Below, piece after piece: positions 7,892-17,314 of a stretch of DNA of 64,000 nt; the stretch's first letter is position 1; every line of letters starts with the position of its first letter. The notes under the pieces are model-generated. The model searched no databases and had not been told where the DNA came from. It worked only from the letters and a program-made list of their open reading frames with translations. A program made the position numbers and the translations under genes. The stretch comes from Roseivirga sp. (GTDB lineage: Bacteria; Bacteroidota; Bacteroidia; Cytophagales; Cyclobacteriaceae), in NCBI GenBank assembly GCA_018402485.1, contig JAGYIY010000002.1, forward strand, positions 248,001-312,000, in the 5' to 3' direction.

Positions 7892-8880
7892 TGAATTGAT
7901 TTGTAATTGTTCTCAATCATTTTATCTGTTTCGGATAAAGGTTTAAAGACGCTAAACGTACTTCCTTGGGTACGCTGTGCACCTAATGCATTGGCATACT
8001 TCGCTGCCTTGATGTAATCGTCTTTGACATCTTTTAATCCATAGGCCAACCCACCAGCAAATGAATCTCCGCAACCCGTAGTATCTACTACATGCTGCAT
8101 AAAAATGGAAGGCACGAAGTCTTCTTTTAATGTACCATTCTCTTTGGTGAACACTTTACACCCGCTCTCATCGGTGGTAATGATAAGCGCTTTTGGGCCC
8201 ATATCTAAGATGTAATCCGCCATAGGTTTCAGGTGATCTTGACCGATATCGTCCAATAGATCGGTTAGTTCTTCTTCTTTGTATTCATGCTTATACCAAG
8301 TGCACCACGATTCTTCCAAATTCATTTTGAGCACATCGATGTATGGAAGCCAAAGATCTCTTTCTACCCAAAACTTTTTATGGCGCTGCCCACTGATGGT
8401 AAGGGTATGTGTAGGGCCATGACCATCAAATATGATGAGCCCCTCGCTATGCTCTTTGAGGTACTTGAGTGTATCTAAAGCAATTTCATGATCCGTAATG
8501 GGAACAAAGACAAAGACATCGCATCCCAAATAAGGAGCCAAATCTCGAGGCATAATGGGGTTCATAAAAGCCGTTTGGCGTTCTTCGCGAAAATTTTGAT
8601 CTAGAAATTTCAGTTTAATCACATCACCACTATCTGCCTCATCAGATACGCCTGACATGTCTATGGCAGGGTAAGGGGCAAAAATCTCACGAACTGCGGG
8701 CATGTCTTTTTTACGGATATGCGATATTGGGTAAACTGTACCATGCCCCTGAATGAGTTGTGCAATACCAATGGTTGGGTGTGTAATACATCCATACTTT
8801 TCAAAAACTTCACCCTTGTGGGTAGTGATGTGATCGCGTGGAATAGGCCCAATTACAGCAATACGAGATTCTTTCTGCAT
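7888..8880 (-). CDS. PfkB-family carbohydrate kinase
   Basis: This is a cytoplasmic ribokinase-fold sugar kinase of 330 residues. The C-terminal PfkB signature is clear in VDTTGCGDSFAGGLAYG, which includes the catalytic base Asp and the anion hole. The N-terminal half is less typical: it opens AVIGPIPRDHI, and a FDGHG segment occurs mid-protein. It may phosphorylate glucose released by GH3 or GH65, or another sugar; the sequence does not settle the substrate. It starts 8 bases after the SSS symporter stop and overlaps pgmB, so it belongs to the same transcript. Confidence 0.85.
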   Translation of the reverse strand: MQKESRIAVIGPIPRDHITTHKGEVFEKYGCITHPTIGIAQLIQGHGTVYPISHIRKKDMPAVREIFAPYPAIDMSGVSDEADSGDVIKLKFLDQNFREERQTAFMNPIMPRDLAPYLGCDVFVFVPITDHEIALDTLKYLKEHSEGLIIFDGHGPTHTLTISGQRHKKFWVERDLWLPYIDVLKMNLEESWCTWYKHEYKEEELTDLLDDIGQDHLKPMADYILDMGPKALIITTDESGCKVFTKENGTLKEDFVPSIFMQHVVDTTGCGDSFAGGLAYGLKDVKDDYIKAAKYANALGAQRTQGSTFSVFKPLSETDKMIENNYKSIQ

Positions 8881-8888
8881 AAACTAGA

Positions 8889-10493
8889 TTAGCTAAAATA
8901 GATCCAAATAGCAAAAATAATAAGGACAAGCAAAACCGTGAGTATGGTATCATTTCTTTTACCTGCTGATGGTATTTTTACATTTTTATTGTAGGTAATA
9001 CCTTCCACTTGTGCTGGCAATGGGGCATCGTAGAACAGGGAAACCACGATTAACAGCGTACAACTAACGATGAATAAGAAGATTGCAAAATGTAAGAAGT
9101 TAATGGTGGCAAAACTATACAGGAACGTACCTTCGGACAACTCACTTTTGTTGAGTTCCATAACAAAACGAAAGGCACCAATGAAAAAACCGCTCCATAA
9201 GGCTGCCATCGCTCCCTTTGCATTCAATCGTTTAAAGAAGATGCCTAATAAAAAAACCGCGGCAATTGGAGGAGCTATGTAACCTTGAACACTTTGTAAA
9301 TAAACAAAAAGCTGATCTGAAACATTTTCCATAAAGGGTATCCATGCCAAACCTATACCCACCATGATAACGGTAGCTATCTGACCAATGCGCACCAAAT
9401 TCCTTTCTGAAGTTTCCGGTTTCCAACGCTTGTAAACATCAATGGTAAACAACGTAGAACAGGAATTGAAGACAGAAGATAAGGAACTCATCAAAGCGGC
9501 CAATAAGCCAGCAATCACGAGGCCTCTCAGCCCAGCAGGAACCATGTTTTGAACCATCACAATTAAGGCTTGATCGTTATCTTCTAGGGCAAAAACGCCT
9601 TTTTGAGACAGAGCATAAGCAATGATACCTGGCAAAACAAAGAGAAAAACAGGCAACATTTTTAAAAAACCACCGAAAATGGTTCCCTTCCGCGCCTGTT
9701 CAATATTGCGCGCCGATAGCACTCTTTGCACAATGTACTGGTCGGTACACCAATACCAAACGCTCAAAATGGGTGCACCAAATAAAATGCCTGTCCACGG
9801 AAAATCAGGGTGATTCATAGGCTGCCACATATCAAAAAAACCATCATCTACCGAAGCTTCCAAAGCACCCCAACCTCCCAATTCACTCAAACCAAAGAAA
9901 GTTACAGCTATAGAACCCCCAATCAGTACAAACATTTGGATCATATCGGTGTAGAGCACCGCCTTTAATCCACCGAATACGGTGTAAATACCTGTAGCAA
10001 TAACAATGATAAATGCACCGGTCCAAAAACCCACTCCAATGGCGGTAAAGACAATGCCTCCGGCCGCGATGGTCACAGATATTTTAGTGAGGATGTAAGC
10101 AATGATAGATATCCATGTTAAATAAGTTCTAGCCGAAGATGAATACCTTCTCTCTAAAAATTCTGGCATGGTAAAAACACCACTTTTGGCATAAAATGGC
10201 ACGAAAACCCAGCCTAGTAACAGCAGCATAAAACCGGCAAGGATTTCAAACTGACCTACAGCAACTCCAGAAGATGCACCGCTGCCTGCCAGTCCTACCA
10301 AATGTTCGGAACCAATATTGGAAGCAAAAAGCGATGCACCGATCACAAACCACCCCACATTTTTACCTCCTAAAAAATAATCGGAAGAAGATGCGTTTAC
10401 TTTCTCCTTAAAAGTGGCCCAAGCAGCAATACCAAAAACGATCAGGAAATATCCGATTAAGAAGACATAATCAAGACTTACAAGACTTACCAT
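8889..10493 (-). CDS. Sodium:solute symporter (SSS/SLC5), sugar type
   Basis: This 534-residue multi-pass protein has the LeuT-like SSS fold. The N-terminal SSDYFLGGKNVGWFVIGASLFASNIGSEHL segment is characteristic of SGLT-like sugar symporters. Further SSS segments include GGLKAVLYTDMIQ and LLAALMSSLSSVFNS, the latter near the Na+ site. It probably imports mono- or disaccharides released by the GH16 and GH3 enzymes. It lies between a GH16 gene (37-base gap) and the PfkB kinase (8-base gap). Together with the MFS porter it gives this locus two inner-membrane importers. Confidence 0.9.
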   Translation of the reverse strand: MVSLVSLDYVFLIGYFLIVFGIAAWATFKEKVNASSSDYFLGGKNVGWFVIGASLFASNIGSEHLVGLAGSGASSGVAVGQFEILAGFMLLLLGWVFVPFYAKSGVFTMPEFLERRYSSSARTYLTWISIIAYILTKISVTIAAGGIVFTAIGVGFWTGAFIIVIATGIYTVFGGLKAVLYTDMIQMFVLIGGSIAVTFFGLSELGGWGALEASVDDGFFDMWQPMNHPDFPWTGILFGAPILSVWYWCTDQYIVQRVLSARNIEQARKGTIFGGFLKMLPVFLFVLPGIIAYALSQKGVFALEDNDQALIVMVQNMVPAGLRGLVIAGLLAALMSSLSSVFNSCSTLFTIDVYKRWKPETSERNLVRIGQIATVIMVGIGLAWIPFMENVSDQLFVYLQSVQGYIAPPIAAVFLLGIFFKRLNAKGAMAALWSGFFIGAFRFVMELNKSELSEGTFLYSFATINFLHFAIFLFIVSCTLLIVVSLFYDAPLPAQVEGITYNKNVKIPSAGKRNDTILTVLLVLIIFAIWIYFS

Positions 10494-10530
10494 AGGCTCA
10501 AAAAGTTAAGTGCTTTACCGCACACCAAGT

Positions 10531-11328
10531 TTATTGATAGACACGAACATAATCAATTTCCATGCGGTTTGGAAAGATATCGTTTGCAACACCATATTTC
10601 CCACCCCAATTACCACCCACTGCTATGTTTAAGATGAGGTAGAAAGGATGATCAAAAGGCCATTCTTCAGTATTTTTATCTGTATTAACAAAAGAATGAT
10701 ACTTCTCATCATCTTTAAAAAAATCAATACGATCAGCCGTCCATTCCACAGCATACAAGTGAAAAGCATCGGAAATATCTGAAACCTGTATCGAATCGCC
10801 TTTTTGTGTTCCTTTCATATGATTGAATGCTTGGGTATGCACCGTACCATGCATCATGCCCTGATGGTAACCTACGTGCTCCATAATGTCTATTTCACCA
10901 CTTTTTGGCCATCCACCATATTTATTTTCTTGAGGGAGCATCCATATCGCTGGCCAATTGCCTTTACCTGCCGGTATTTTGGCCATAACTTCTACCCTGC
11001 CATATTGCCAAAAACCTTTGTCTTTTGTAATGAGTTTAGCTGAGGAATAAGCGCTGGTTTGCAAAGAATCATTCAGTGCGGTAATGATGAGCTTTCCGTC
11101 GCGTACCGTAACATTCTCCGGTCGATCACTATAATATTGTAATTCGTTGTTGCCAAAACCACAGATTTCAGGACATCCATCGCCTACATAGGCTGTCCAT
11201 TTAGAAGTGTCTAATTCATTCCCCTGAAATTCATCTTGCCAAACTAAGCTTCTTTCTTTCTGCCCGCATGCTAGTAAAAGCATCACGCATACAACAAGGG
11301 AAAAAAACAGTATAAAAATGCGTTTCAT
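10531..11328 (-). CDS. GH16 endo-beta-glucanase lipoprotein (laminarinase-like), copy 1
   Basis: This secreted endo-beta-1,3(4)-glucanase candidate contains the GH16 catalytic motif GEIDIMEHVG (ExDxxE). It is flanked by WPAIWMLP and the C-terminal DYVRVYQ strand typical of laminarinase-like members. I choose the ATG at 11328, giving MKRIFILFFS and a lipobox LLAC with cysteine 21. The ORF-track start at 11403 would bury this signal. The residues after the cysteine, GQKE, resemble a Bacteroidota lipoprotein export signal, so surface exposure is plausible. There is no accessory domain. The GH3 stop lies 62 bases upstream. Confidence 0.9.
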   Translation of the reverse strand: MKRIFILFFSLVVCVMLLLACGQKERSLVWQDEFQGNELDTSKWTAYVGDGCPEICGFGNNELQYYSDRPENVTVRDGKLIITALNDSLQTSAYSSAKLITKDKGFWQYGRVEVMAKIPAGKGNWPAIWMLPQENKYGGWPKSGEIDIMEHVGYHQGMMHGTVHTQAFNHMKGTQKGDSIQVSDISDAFHLYAVEWTADRIDFFKDDEKYHSFVNTDKNTEEWPFDHPFYLILNIAVGGNWGGKYGVANDIFPNRMEIDYVRVYQ

Positions 11329-11390
11329 GACTAAGCCGTTAATTGAAGGTCTTTTTTGAGACCATTCGTTTAAATGATAAAATACCTTTT

Positions 11391-13559
11391 TTAGAGTGTC
11401 CATTCCAATCGAGCAGTGAGTCCTTCATTGACATTAGCACCTACAAATACTTCAAAATCACCGGGTTCCACAATCCATTTCCGATTTTCATTAAGCATCT
11501 GAAAGTCTTTTTCTTCTAATTTGAATTTGACCTTACAACTTTCGCCTGACGGTAAAGTCACTCTTTCAAAAGCTTTCAACGCTTTGGCCACTGGCGTAAT
11601 ACTTGCCTTGATGTCACTGATATAAAGTTGTACCACTTCTGTACCATCATATAATCCTGTGTTGGTTAGGTTCACGCAAACCTCCAAGCTATCGCCAGGT
11701 TCCATACATGTTTGGGAAAGTGTCAGGTCTGAAAGTTCAAATTTTGTATAGGTTAATCCATAGCCAAATGGAAATAGAGGTTCATTGGGAGTGTCTCTAT
11801 ATTTCGATAAGTAAATGCGCTCTGAAGCAGGTTCATCGTAATTTCCCAAATAGGGTCTGCCTGTCCGCTTCATTTGATAATGAATGGGGATTTGTCCAAC
11901 GGCATTTGGGAAGGTCATGGGGAGCTTTCCTGAAGGTACAACATCGCCGACCAGCACATCGCCGACTGCGTGGCCTGCCTCCGAGCCTGGCGACCATATG
12001 ACCATTAGGGCATCTGCCTCTTCAGCCAATTCAGGAACCACAAGCGGACGTCCGCAAGAAAGGAGAACGATTACTGGTTTGCCTAATTCTTTTATTTCTC
12101 TAAAAAGCTCTAACTGATTATCAGGGAGACCAAGTTCCGCTCTGGAGGCTGCCTCACCATTCATTACAGCACTTTCTCCGAGTACCATCACTACCACATC
12201 TGATTGCTTAGCGATTTCTTTTGCCAGAGGAAAATGTTTTGTGGTAGAATGATACAGTTCGCATCCCTGCGCAAACAGAACATCTAAACCAGCCTCTTCA
12301 AGGCCTTCCTTGATGGTAACAGGATCATCAGGTTCTGCAAAAAATGACCAAGTACCATTCATATCCGGAGCATTATCGGCCAAAGGACCAATCAATGCCA
12401 CTTTCAAGCTTTTTTTCAAGGGCAGCATACTACCCTCATTCTTTAATAAAACAAAACTTTGCTGTGCCATTTGGCGAGCAACAGATAAATGATCCTTGGT
12501 TTTGAGCTCCAGTTTTTCCCTTTCACGGTTGCCGTACCTGAATGGGTCATCAAAAAGCCCTAAATCGTTTTTGAGTTTTAAAATACGATAGACCGACTCA
12601 TCTAGCACACTTTCTTGAATCTTCCCTTCTTTGATGGCAGGGATTAAATATTTCAGATATCCTTCCGACATCATGTCTAAATCTGTTCCGGCCTGAAAAG
12701 ATTTCAAGGCTGCACCAGCTTCATTTTCAGCAGCACCATGAGCAGATACCTCGGCAATGGACCCCCAATCTGAAACCACAACGCCATCGAAGTTTAATTC
12801 CTTTCTTAAGAGTGTTTTTAATAACCATTCATTCGCAGTACAAGGAACTCCATTAAAATCATGAAAGGCGGTCATTACTGTGGCTGCACCTGCTTCAAGC
12901 GCCTTGAGATAAGGGGGCAAATAAGTGCTGCGAAATAAGTGCTCAGACATATCTACCGATTGGTAATCGCGACCACCTTCCGGAGCACCGTAAGCGGCCC
13001 AATGTTTAACACATGCTGCCATGGTGTCTGGCTTTGATAAATCATCTCCTTGGAAGCCTCTGACCCTTCGCTGTGCAATTAACCCACCTAAGTAAGGGTC
13101 TTCACCTGCGCCTTCGGCCACACGCCCCCACCTGGCATCTCTGCTAATATCGCACATAGGTGCAAAATTAAAATGGATACCTGCTGCTGTAGATTCTTTC
13201 GCAGCGATTTGGGCCGTACGTTCAATAAGCTCCAAATTCCAACTAGCCGCTTCTGCTAAAGGTATGGGGAAAACTGTTTTAAAACCATGAATGACATCGG
13301 CACCAATCAATAGTGGTATACCTAAACGACTTTCCCGCATGGCAATTTCCTGCAAACGATGAACGTAATCAGCACCGTATACATTGAAAAGACCGGTAAT
13401 TTCTCCATTTCTAATTTGATCATCAAATTTATCGGAGGTAGTGGGTTTCATTGTTGGGCCGGTAATGAACAAATCACCTACCACAAAGTTGAGTTGCCCC
13501 ACCTTTTCTGCCAATGTCATTTGTGCGATCAAGTCCAGAAGCGCGGGCACCTTACTCAT
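11391..13559 (-). CDS. GH3 beta-glucosidase, apparently cytoplasmic
   Basis: This exo-acting beta-glucosidase of the BglX type has 722 residues. The N-terminal barrel carries the nucleophile D264 in GVVVSDWGS. The second domain has the GEAASRAELGLP segment that holds the acid/base Glu. A fibronectin III-like domain ends the protein. BglX relatives are usually exported, but here the ATG at 13559 is followed by MSKVPALLDLIAQ with no signal peptide. It probably hydrolyses imported gluco-oligosaccharides. It starts 5 bases after the second GH16 gene. Confidence 0.9.
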   Translation of the reverse strand: MSKVPALLDLIAQMTLAEKVGQLNFVVGDLFITGPTMKPTTSDKFDDQIRNGEITGLFNVYGADYVHRLQEIAMRESRLGIPLLIGADVIHGFKTVFPIPLAEAASWNLELIERTAQIAAKESTAAGIHFNFAPMCDISRDARWGRVAEGAGEDPYLGGLIAQRRVRGFQGDDLSKPDTMAACVKHWAAYGAPEGGRDYQSVDMSEHLFRSTYLPPYLKALEAGAATVMTAFHDFNGVPCTANEWLLKTLLRKELNFDGVVVSDWGSIAEVSAHGAAENEAGAALKSFQAGTDLDMMSEGYLKYLIPAIKEGKIQESVLDESVYRILKLKNDLGLFDDPFRYGNREREKLELKTKDHLSVARQMAQQSFVLLKNEGSMLPLKKSLKVALIGPLADNAPDMNGTWSFFAEPDDPVTIKEGLEEAGLDVLFAQGCELYHSTTKHFPLAKEIAKQSDVVVMVLGESAVMNGEAASRAELGLPDNQLELFREIKELGKPVIVLLSCGRPLVVPELAEEADALMVIWSPGSEAGHAVGDVLVGDVVPSGKLPMTFPNAVGQIPIHYQMKRTGRPYLGNYDEPASERIYLSKYRDTPNEPLFPFGYGLTYTKFELSDLTLSQTCMEPGDSLEVCVNLTNTGLYDGTEVVQLYISDIKASITPVAKALKAFERVTLPSGESCKVKFKLEEKDFQMLNENRKWIVEPGDFEVFVGANVNEGLTARLEWTL

Positions 13560-13564
13560 TGGGT

Positions 13565-14791
13565 TTATTTCTTTTCGTAAACTCTAATGTAATCGAGAAT
13601 AAATTGTTCTCGATTTGCATTTGGCGATATTTCACCACCCATTCCGCCACCCATCGCTAAGTTAACAATCAAATTTTGGGGTTTATCAAATGGCCATTCT
13701 AATTCATCACCTGTTTTGTCATAGGTATAATAATGCTCGCCATCTACAGCCGCAAAAACACCCTCAGGAGTCCATTCTATGCTATAGGTGTGAAACGTAT
13801 CTACCATATCCTCAACATCTGTTACTGCAGTTATGTGGGTACCTTCTTTAAAATAATACTTACGCGTATGGCAAGATCCATGGTTCATTCCATTTCCGGT
13901 TACATCATCAATTTCACTACCTACACATTCCAGTACATCAATTTCACCACAATAAGGCCATGAAAGTTCATCACGGTAGCTATCCCCCAATAACCAACCG
14001 GCTGCCCAAGTGCCATCTATGGCAGGCACTTTGGCCCTGAATTCAATTTTACCGTATAAAAAACTTACTTTACCTCTTGTGGTCAGTCTGGCAGATGTCC
14101 AAGGTTGATCCATATCGTCTTTTCGAGCTTCAATGATAAGGTTGCCATCTTCAAGCCGGGCATTTTCCGTTCTTTCAGCTGTATAGTATTGTGGTTCATT
14201 ATTTCCCCAACCCCAGTTACCTACATCGTATGTCCATTTAGAAGCGTCTGGTAAGCCAGTGCCCTCAAATTCGTCCGACCAGACCAGCTCCCAATCTGTT
14301 CCTTCCACAGATTGCTCCAAAACCACAGGCGTATCTTGATGATCAATCATCTTGGTAATGTGAATAGCTTCCACCTCTACACCACTGAGATGCAATTTAA
14401 CAGGATGATTGCCTGCACTCAAGGGACTACCATCTCTTGATACTTTATAAAAAGCATCACCATCGACCGCTACGACACCTGTGACATTATAAGTTCTTCC
14501 GTCTGGGTTATCGTAATAATCTTCTAACCACACTTGGCCCTCTCCCTTAACTGAAAAAGCAATATTGTACCGTCCGGTTTCCTTGATTTCCAAGTGATAG
14601 GTTGCCCAAGCCTCATTGACTGCTGACACACCTTTATCCGTTTGGGTTATTCCATCAGAAGAGGTATCAAATGCACTTGCTGCAATGGTGTAAATCGGAT
14701 CATTGGGTGATTCTTTTTGCTCGGTATTGACACAAGAAACACTTAAAAAGGCTAAAATAACGATACCAAATAAAGAGATATGGCGTTTCAT
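13565..14791 (-). CDS. GH16 lipoprotein with N-terminal CBM-like domain, copy 2
   Basis: The GH16 domain occupies about residues 165-408, with catalytic EIDVLE in CGEIDVLECVG. Before it, residues 30-150 form a beta-rich region (AWATYHLEIKETGRYNIAF) resembling a CBM6/CBM35-type carbohydrate-binding module. The start is the ATG at 14791, one base after the MFS stop; the ORF track used a GTG three codons earlier. The signal MKRHISLFGIVILAFLSVSC ends in a lipobox. It is the longest of the three GH16 proteins here and probably targets polymeric glucan at the surface. Confidence 0.88.
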   Translation of the reverse strand: MKRHISLFGIVILAFLSVSCVNTEQKESPNDPIYTIAASAFDTSSDGITQTDKGVSAVNEAWATYHLEIKETGRYNIAFSVKGEGQVWLEDYYDNPDGRTYNVTGVVAVDGDAFYKVSRDGSPLSAGNHPVKLHLSGVEVEAIHITKMIDHQDTPVVLEQSVEGTDWELVWSDEFEGTGLPDASKWTYDVGNWGWGNNEPQYYTAERTENARLEDGNLIIEARKDDMDQPWTSARLTTRGKVSFLYGKIEFRAKVPAIDGTWAAGWLLGDSYRDELSWPYCGEIDVLECVGSEIDDVTGNGMNHGSCHTRKYYFKEGTHITAVTDVEDMVDTFHTYSIEWTPEGVFAAVDGEHYYTYDKTGDELEWPFDKPQNLIVNLAMGGGMGGEISPNANREQFILDYIRVYEKK

Positions 14792-14792
14792 A

Positions 14793-16358
14793 TTATTCAC
14801 TTTTGATCAATATTTTCTCAAGTTCTTCTAAGCTCTTTCCTTTGGTTTCAGGTAGTCTCCTAACTATAAAAATTAGACCTAAGAAAGCCAATACACCATA
14901 AATAAAGAAGGTTATGGCACTGCCAAAGGTGGATAGTTCCCATGGGAAGATAAACTGTACACCAGCACTAACAGCAGAGTTGACAAAGCCCACTAAAGAA
15001 ATGGCGATTCCTCTTACGCTTAGTGGAAATAATTCTGAGAACAAAACCCACATCACAGGGCCTAGGGAGATGGCAAAGGAAGCGACAAAACCTATAATCC
15101 CTATCAGAATAAGTGTGGGATTTATATTTATTGCTGCTGTGATTAGCTCTGATTCAAATGCTTTGGCTCGCACAGAGCCTAATACTGCCCTGATCTCATT
15201 TTTGTAGTTGACGTCATTATCAAAGTTCTGGCCAGCCAATACAGAAATTTCTGTGCGCACTTGAGGATCAGAAATTTGATCTATTTTCTCTTGACTTAAA
15301 CGATAAGTGGCTGAATTAAATCCATAGGCTAAGATGAACATGAAAATAGCAATGCCCGATACACCTACGATCAATAAAGGTTTTCTACCCAAACGATCAA
15401 TAAAAACCATGGCCAAAATTGTAAACACAAGGTTTGTAATTCCGACCAAAATGGCCTGAACAAATGAAGCATCGGTACCAATACCCGACTGTTCAAAAAT
15501 CATGGGTGCATAAAAGAAGACAGCATTGATGCCAGTAATCTGCTGTAGGACCCCGATGACCAAGCCAATGATCAGTACAAGCCGGAAGGCAGGTTTAAAC
15601 ACTGTTGTCATTGGCGTTTTGGGCTTGTTTTCATCTGCCTTGATGGCCAAACGAATCGCAACCATATCTTCTTCTACTTGATGCTTAGAGGCGAACTTGA
15701 GCATTACCTCCTGTGCCTCATCCACTCTTCCTTTCATGATCAACCAACGCGGGCTACGAGGCACCCAAGCTAGACCGATGTAATAAAAAACGGCTGGAAA
15801 AGCTTCTACACCCAACATCCATCTCCAGTTATATTGGTCAATTCCTAGAGATTGCACCCAATGAAGATCTGAATCTCCTAAAGACAAGATAAGGTAATTA
15901 CTAAAAAATGCTAAGGAGATCCCGACAACGATATTCAATTGGTTAAAAGAAACAAGCTTACCACGTTCTTTCGGTAAAGCGATTTCCGCAATATACATTG
16001 GCGCTAGGATTAAGGAAGCACCTACACCCAGACCACCGATCATCCGGAAAATGAGAAAAAGTATAAAGTTTGGGGCTAAAGCTGACCCTATAGCCGAAAC
16101 AGCAAAAATAAGCGCACACGCCTTGAGCAATACCCTTCTGCCAAAACGATCGCTTAAAGGCCCCGAGACCATCATAGCGAGTGATGCCACGATCGTTAAA
16201 GAACCCACGGAAAAACCCAATTGAAGGTCTGTTAAGGCAAATTCAACTTGAATGAATTTGTTGACACCGGAAATGACTGATGCATCAAACCCCATCAAAA
16301 GACCACCAAGTGCTACTATCGCAGCAATCTTTGCGGTGAAACTAGCTTGTCTTGTCAT
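14793..16358 (-). CDS. MFS sugar porter (XylE/GLUT-like)
   Basis: This 12-helix major facilitator of 521 residues has the sugar porter signatures GPLSDRFGRR, PRSPRWL, QQITGINAVFFYAP and the C-terminal PETKGKSLEELE. It would be an H+-coupled glucose or pentose importer in the inner membrane. A loop of roughly 60 extra residues (YRLSQEKIDQI to AKAFESEL) sits between two C-terminal helices. It starts 24 bases after the third GH16 gene and ends 1 base before the second, so it is co-transcribed with glucan hydrolases. Confidence 0.92.
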   Translation of the reverse strand: MTRQASFTAKIAAIVALGGLLMGFDASVISGVNKFIQVEFALTDLQLGFSVGSLTIVASLAMMVSGPLSDRFGRRVLLKACALIFAVSAIGSALAPNFILFLIFRMIGGLGVGASLILAPMYIAEIALPKERGKLVSFNQLNIVVGISLAFFSNYLILSLGDSDLHWVQSLGIDQYNWRWMLGVEAFPAVFYYIGLAWVPRSPRWLIMKGRVDEAQEVMLKFASKHQVEEDMVAIRLAIKADENKPKTPMTTVFKPAFRLVLIIGLVIGVLQQITGINAVFFYAPMIFEQSGIGTDASFVQAILVGITNLVFTILAMVFIDRLGRKPLLIVGVSGIAIFMFILAYGFNSATYRLSQEKIDQISDPQVRTEISVLAGQNFDNDVNYKNEIRAVLGSVRAKAFESELITAAININPTLILIGIIGFVASFAISLGPVMWVLFSELFPLSVRGIAISLVGFVNSAVSAGVQFIFPWELSTFGSAITFFIYGVLAFLGLIFIVRRLPETKGKSLEELEKILIKSE

Positions 16359-16382
16359 AGGTAGCCTGAGTCGATTAAATGA

Positions 16383-17237
16383 TTATTGAAATACCCGAAT
16401 ATAATCTACAATGAAATGCTGAGGAAAAGAGGTGGAAGTACTTGGAGAACCAGGCCAATTCCCACCAACGGCTAAGTTAAGGATAAAAAAGAAGGGTTTT
16501 CTAAATTCATCTAATTCAGCAGGGGATGTATCTATCGTATGATATACTTCATCGTTTACTAACCATCGAATTTGATTCTCTGTCCAAATAACGGAGTAGA
16601 CATGAAATTCGTCACTGTACGTGCCAGTAGCGCGTGTTTTGCTACCGCCAAACTCGGCATGTTGACCTTGATTTTGCCAATGCACTGTGCCATGTACTGT
16701 ATTTTCTCTGCCATTACCTCCCACCATTTCCATGATGTCGATCTCCCCACTTGCAGGCCAACCGACAGAAGAGAAGTTCGTTCCCAGCATCCAGATAGCA
16801 GGCCATAGGCCCTGTCCTCTGGGAAGTGCGGCACGCACGTCTATTCGGCCATAACGAAAATTCTTTTTTCCCATCGTCACCAAGCGAGAAGAAGTATATT
16901 GACTTGAGCCAACCGATTCTTTTTTCGCTGTAATGACTAGATGACCTTCTTGAAGACTGGTATTTTCCTCACGGTAATATTGTAATTCATTATTGCCCCA
17001 TCCGTTGTTACCCGTGCCCGTTTCGAAAGACCAATGATTACGGTTTAAAGAAGTTCCGCTAAAATCCTCTTCCCAAGTTAATGTAAGGTTAGGGTACGAA
17101 TTAGGAGAAACATAACCAGTAGCTGGAATTTCTATCTCTGAACCAACAGGAACAGGGTTAGGTGTTGGTTCATCAGAACCACCGCAACTAGAAAGGAGGA
17201 ACAAGATTAAGATCAGTAATGACGGGTATAATCTCAT
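16383..17237 (-). CDS. GH16 endo-beta-glucanase lipoprotein (laminarinase-like), copy 3
   Basis: The catalytic motif GEIDIMEMVGG and the substrate-cleft segments GWGNNELQYY and WPAIWMLG place this protein in the laminarinase-like part of GH16. The chosen start, ATG 17237, gives MRLYPSLLILILFLLSSCGG, a lipoprotein signal. The ORF-track start 35 codons earlier lies inside the upstream hairpin and has no support. The acidic GGSDEP after the lipid cysteine and a Pro-rich linker suggest a surface-tethered enzyme. A terminator-like hairpin lies just upstream, between it and the leading lipoprotein gene. Confidence 0.9.
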   Translation of the reverse strand: MRLYPSLLILILFLLSSCGGSDEPTPNPVPVGSEIEIPATGYVSPNSYPNLTLTWEEDFSGTSLNRNHWSFETGTGNNGWGNNELQYYREENTSLQEGHLVITAKKESVGSSQYTSSRLVTMGKKNFRYGRIDVRAALPRGQGLWPAIWMLGTNFSSVGWPASGEIDIMEMVGGNGRENTVHGTVHWQNQGQHAEFGGSKTRATGTYSDEFHVYSVIWTENQIRWLVNDEVYHTIDTSPAELDEFRKPFFFILNLAVGGNWPGSPSTSTSFPQHFIVDYIRVFQ

Positions 17238-17250
17238 AAGGCTTGGATAA

Positions 17251-17296
17251 AAATAGGCGCCCACCAACCCTAATTGCTGAGTATGGTGGGCACCTG
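17251..17296 (-). terminator. Hairpin between lipoprotein gene and glucanase genes (possible attenuator)
   Basis: On the minus strand GGTGCCCACCA pairs with TGGTGGGCGCC (one G:U) around a 17-base loop, followed by the moderately U-rich TATTTTTAT. It lies after the lipoprotein stop and before the GH16 start. It could stop part of the transcripts, making the lipoprotein more abundant than the downstream enzymes, or protect the upstream mRNA end. Confidence 0.5.
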
Positions 17297-17314
17297 AATG
17301 AATATGTATTGATC

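Noticed and set aside
11329-11403. Longer N-terminus of the first GH16 protein from the ATG at 11403
   Set aside because: It overlaps the GH3 gene end and would bury the clear lipoprotein signal that begins at 11328.
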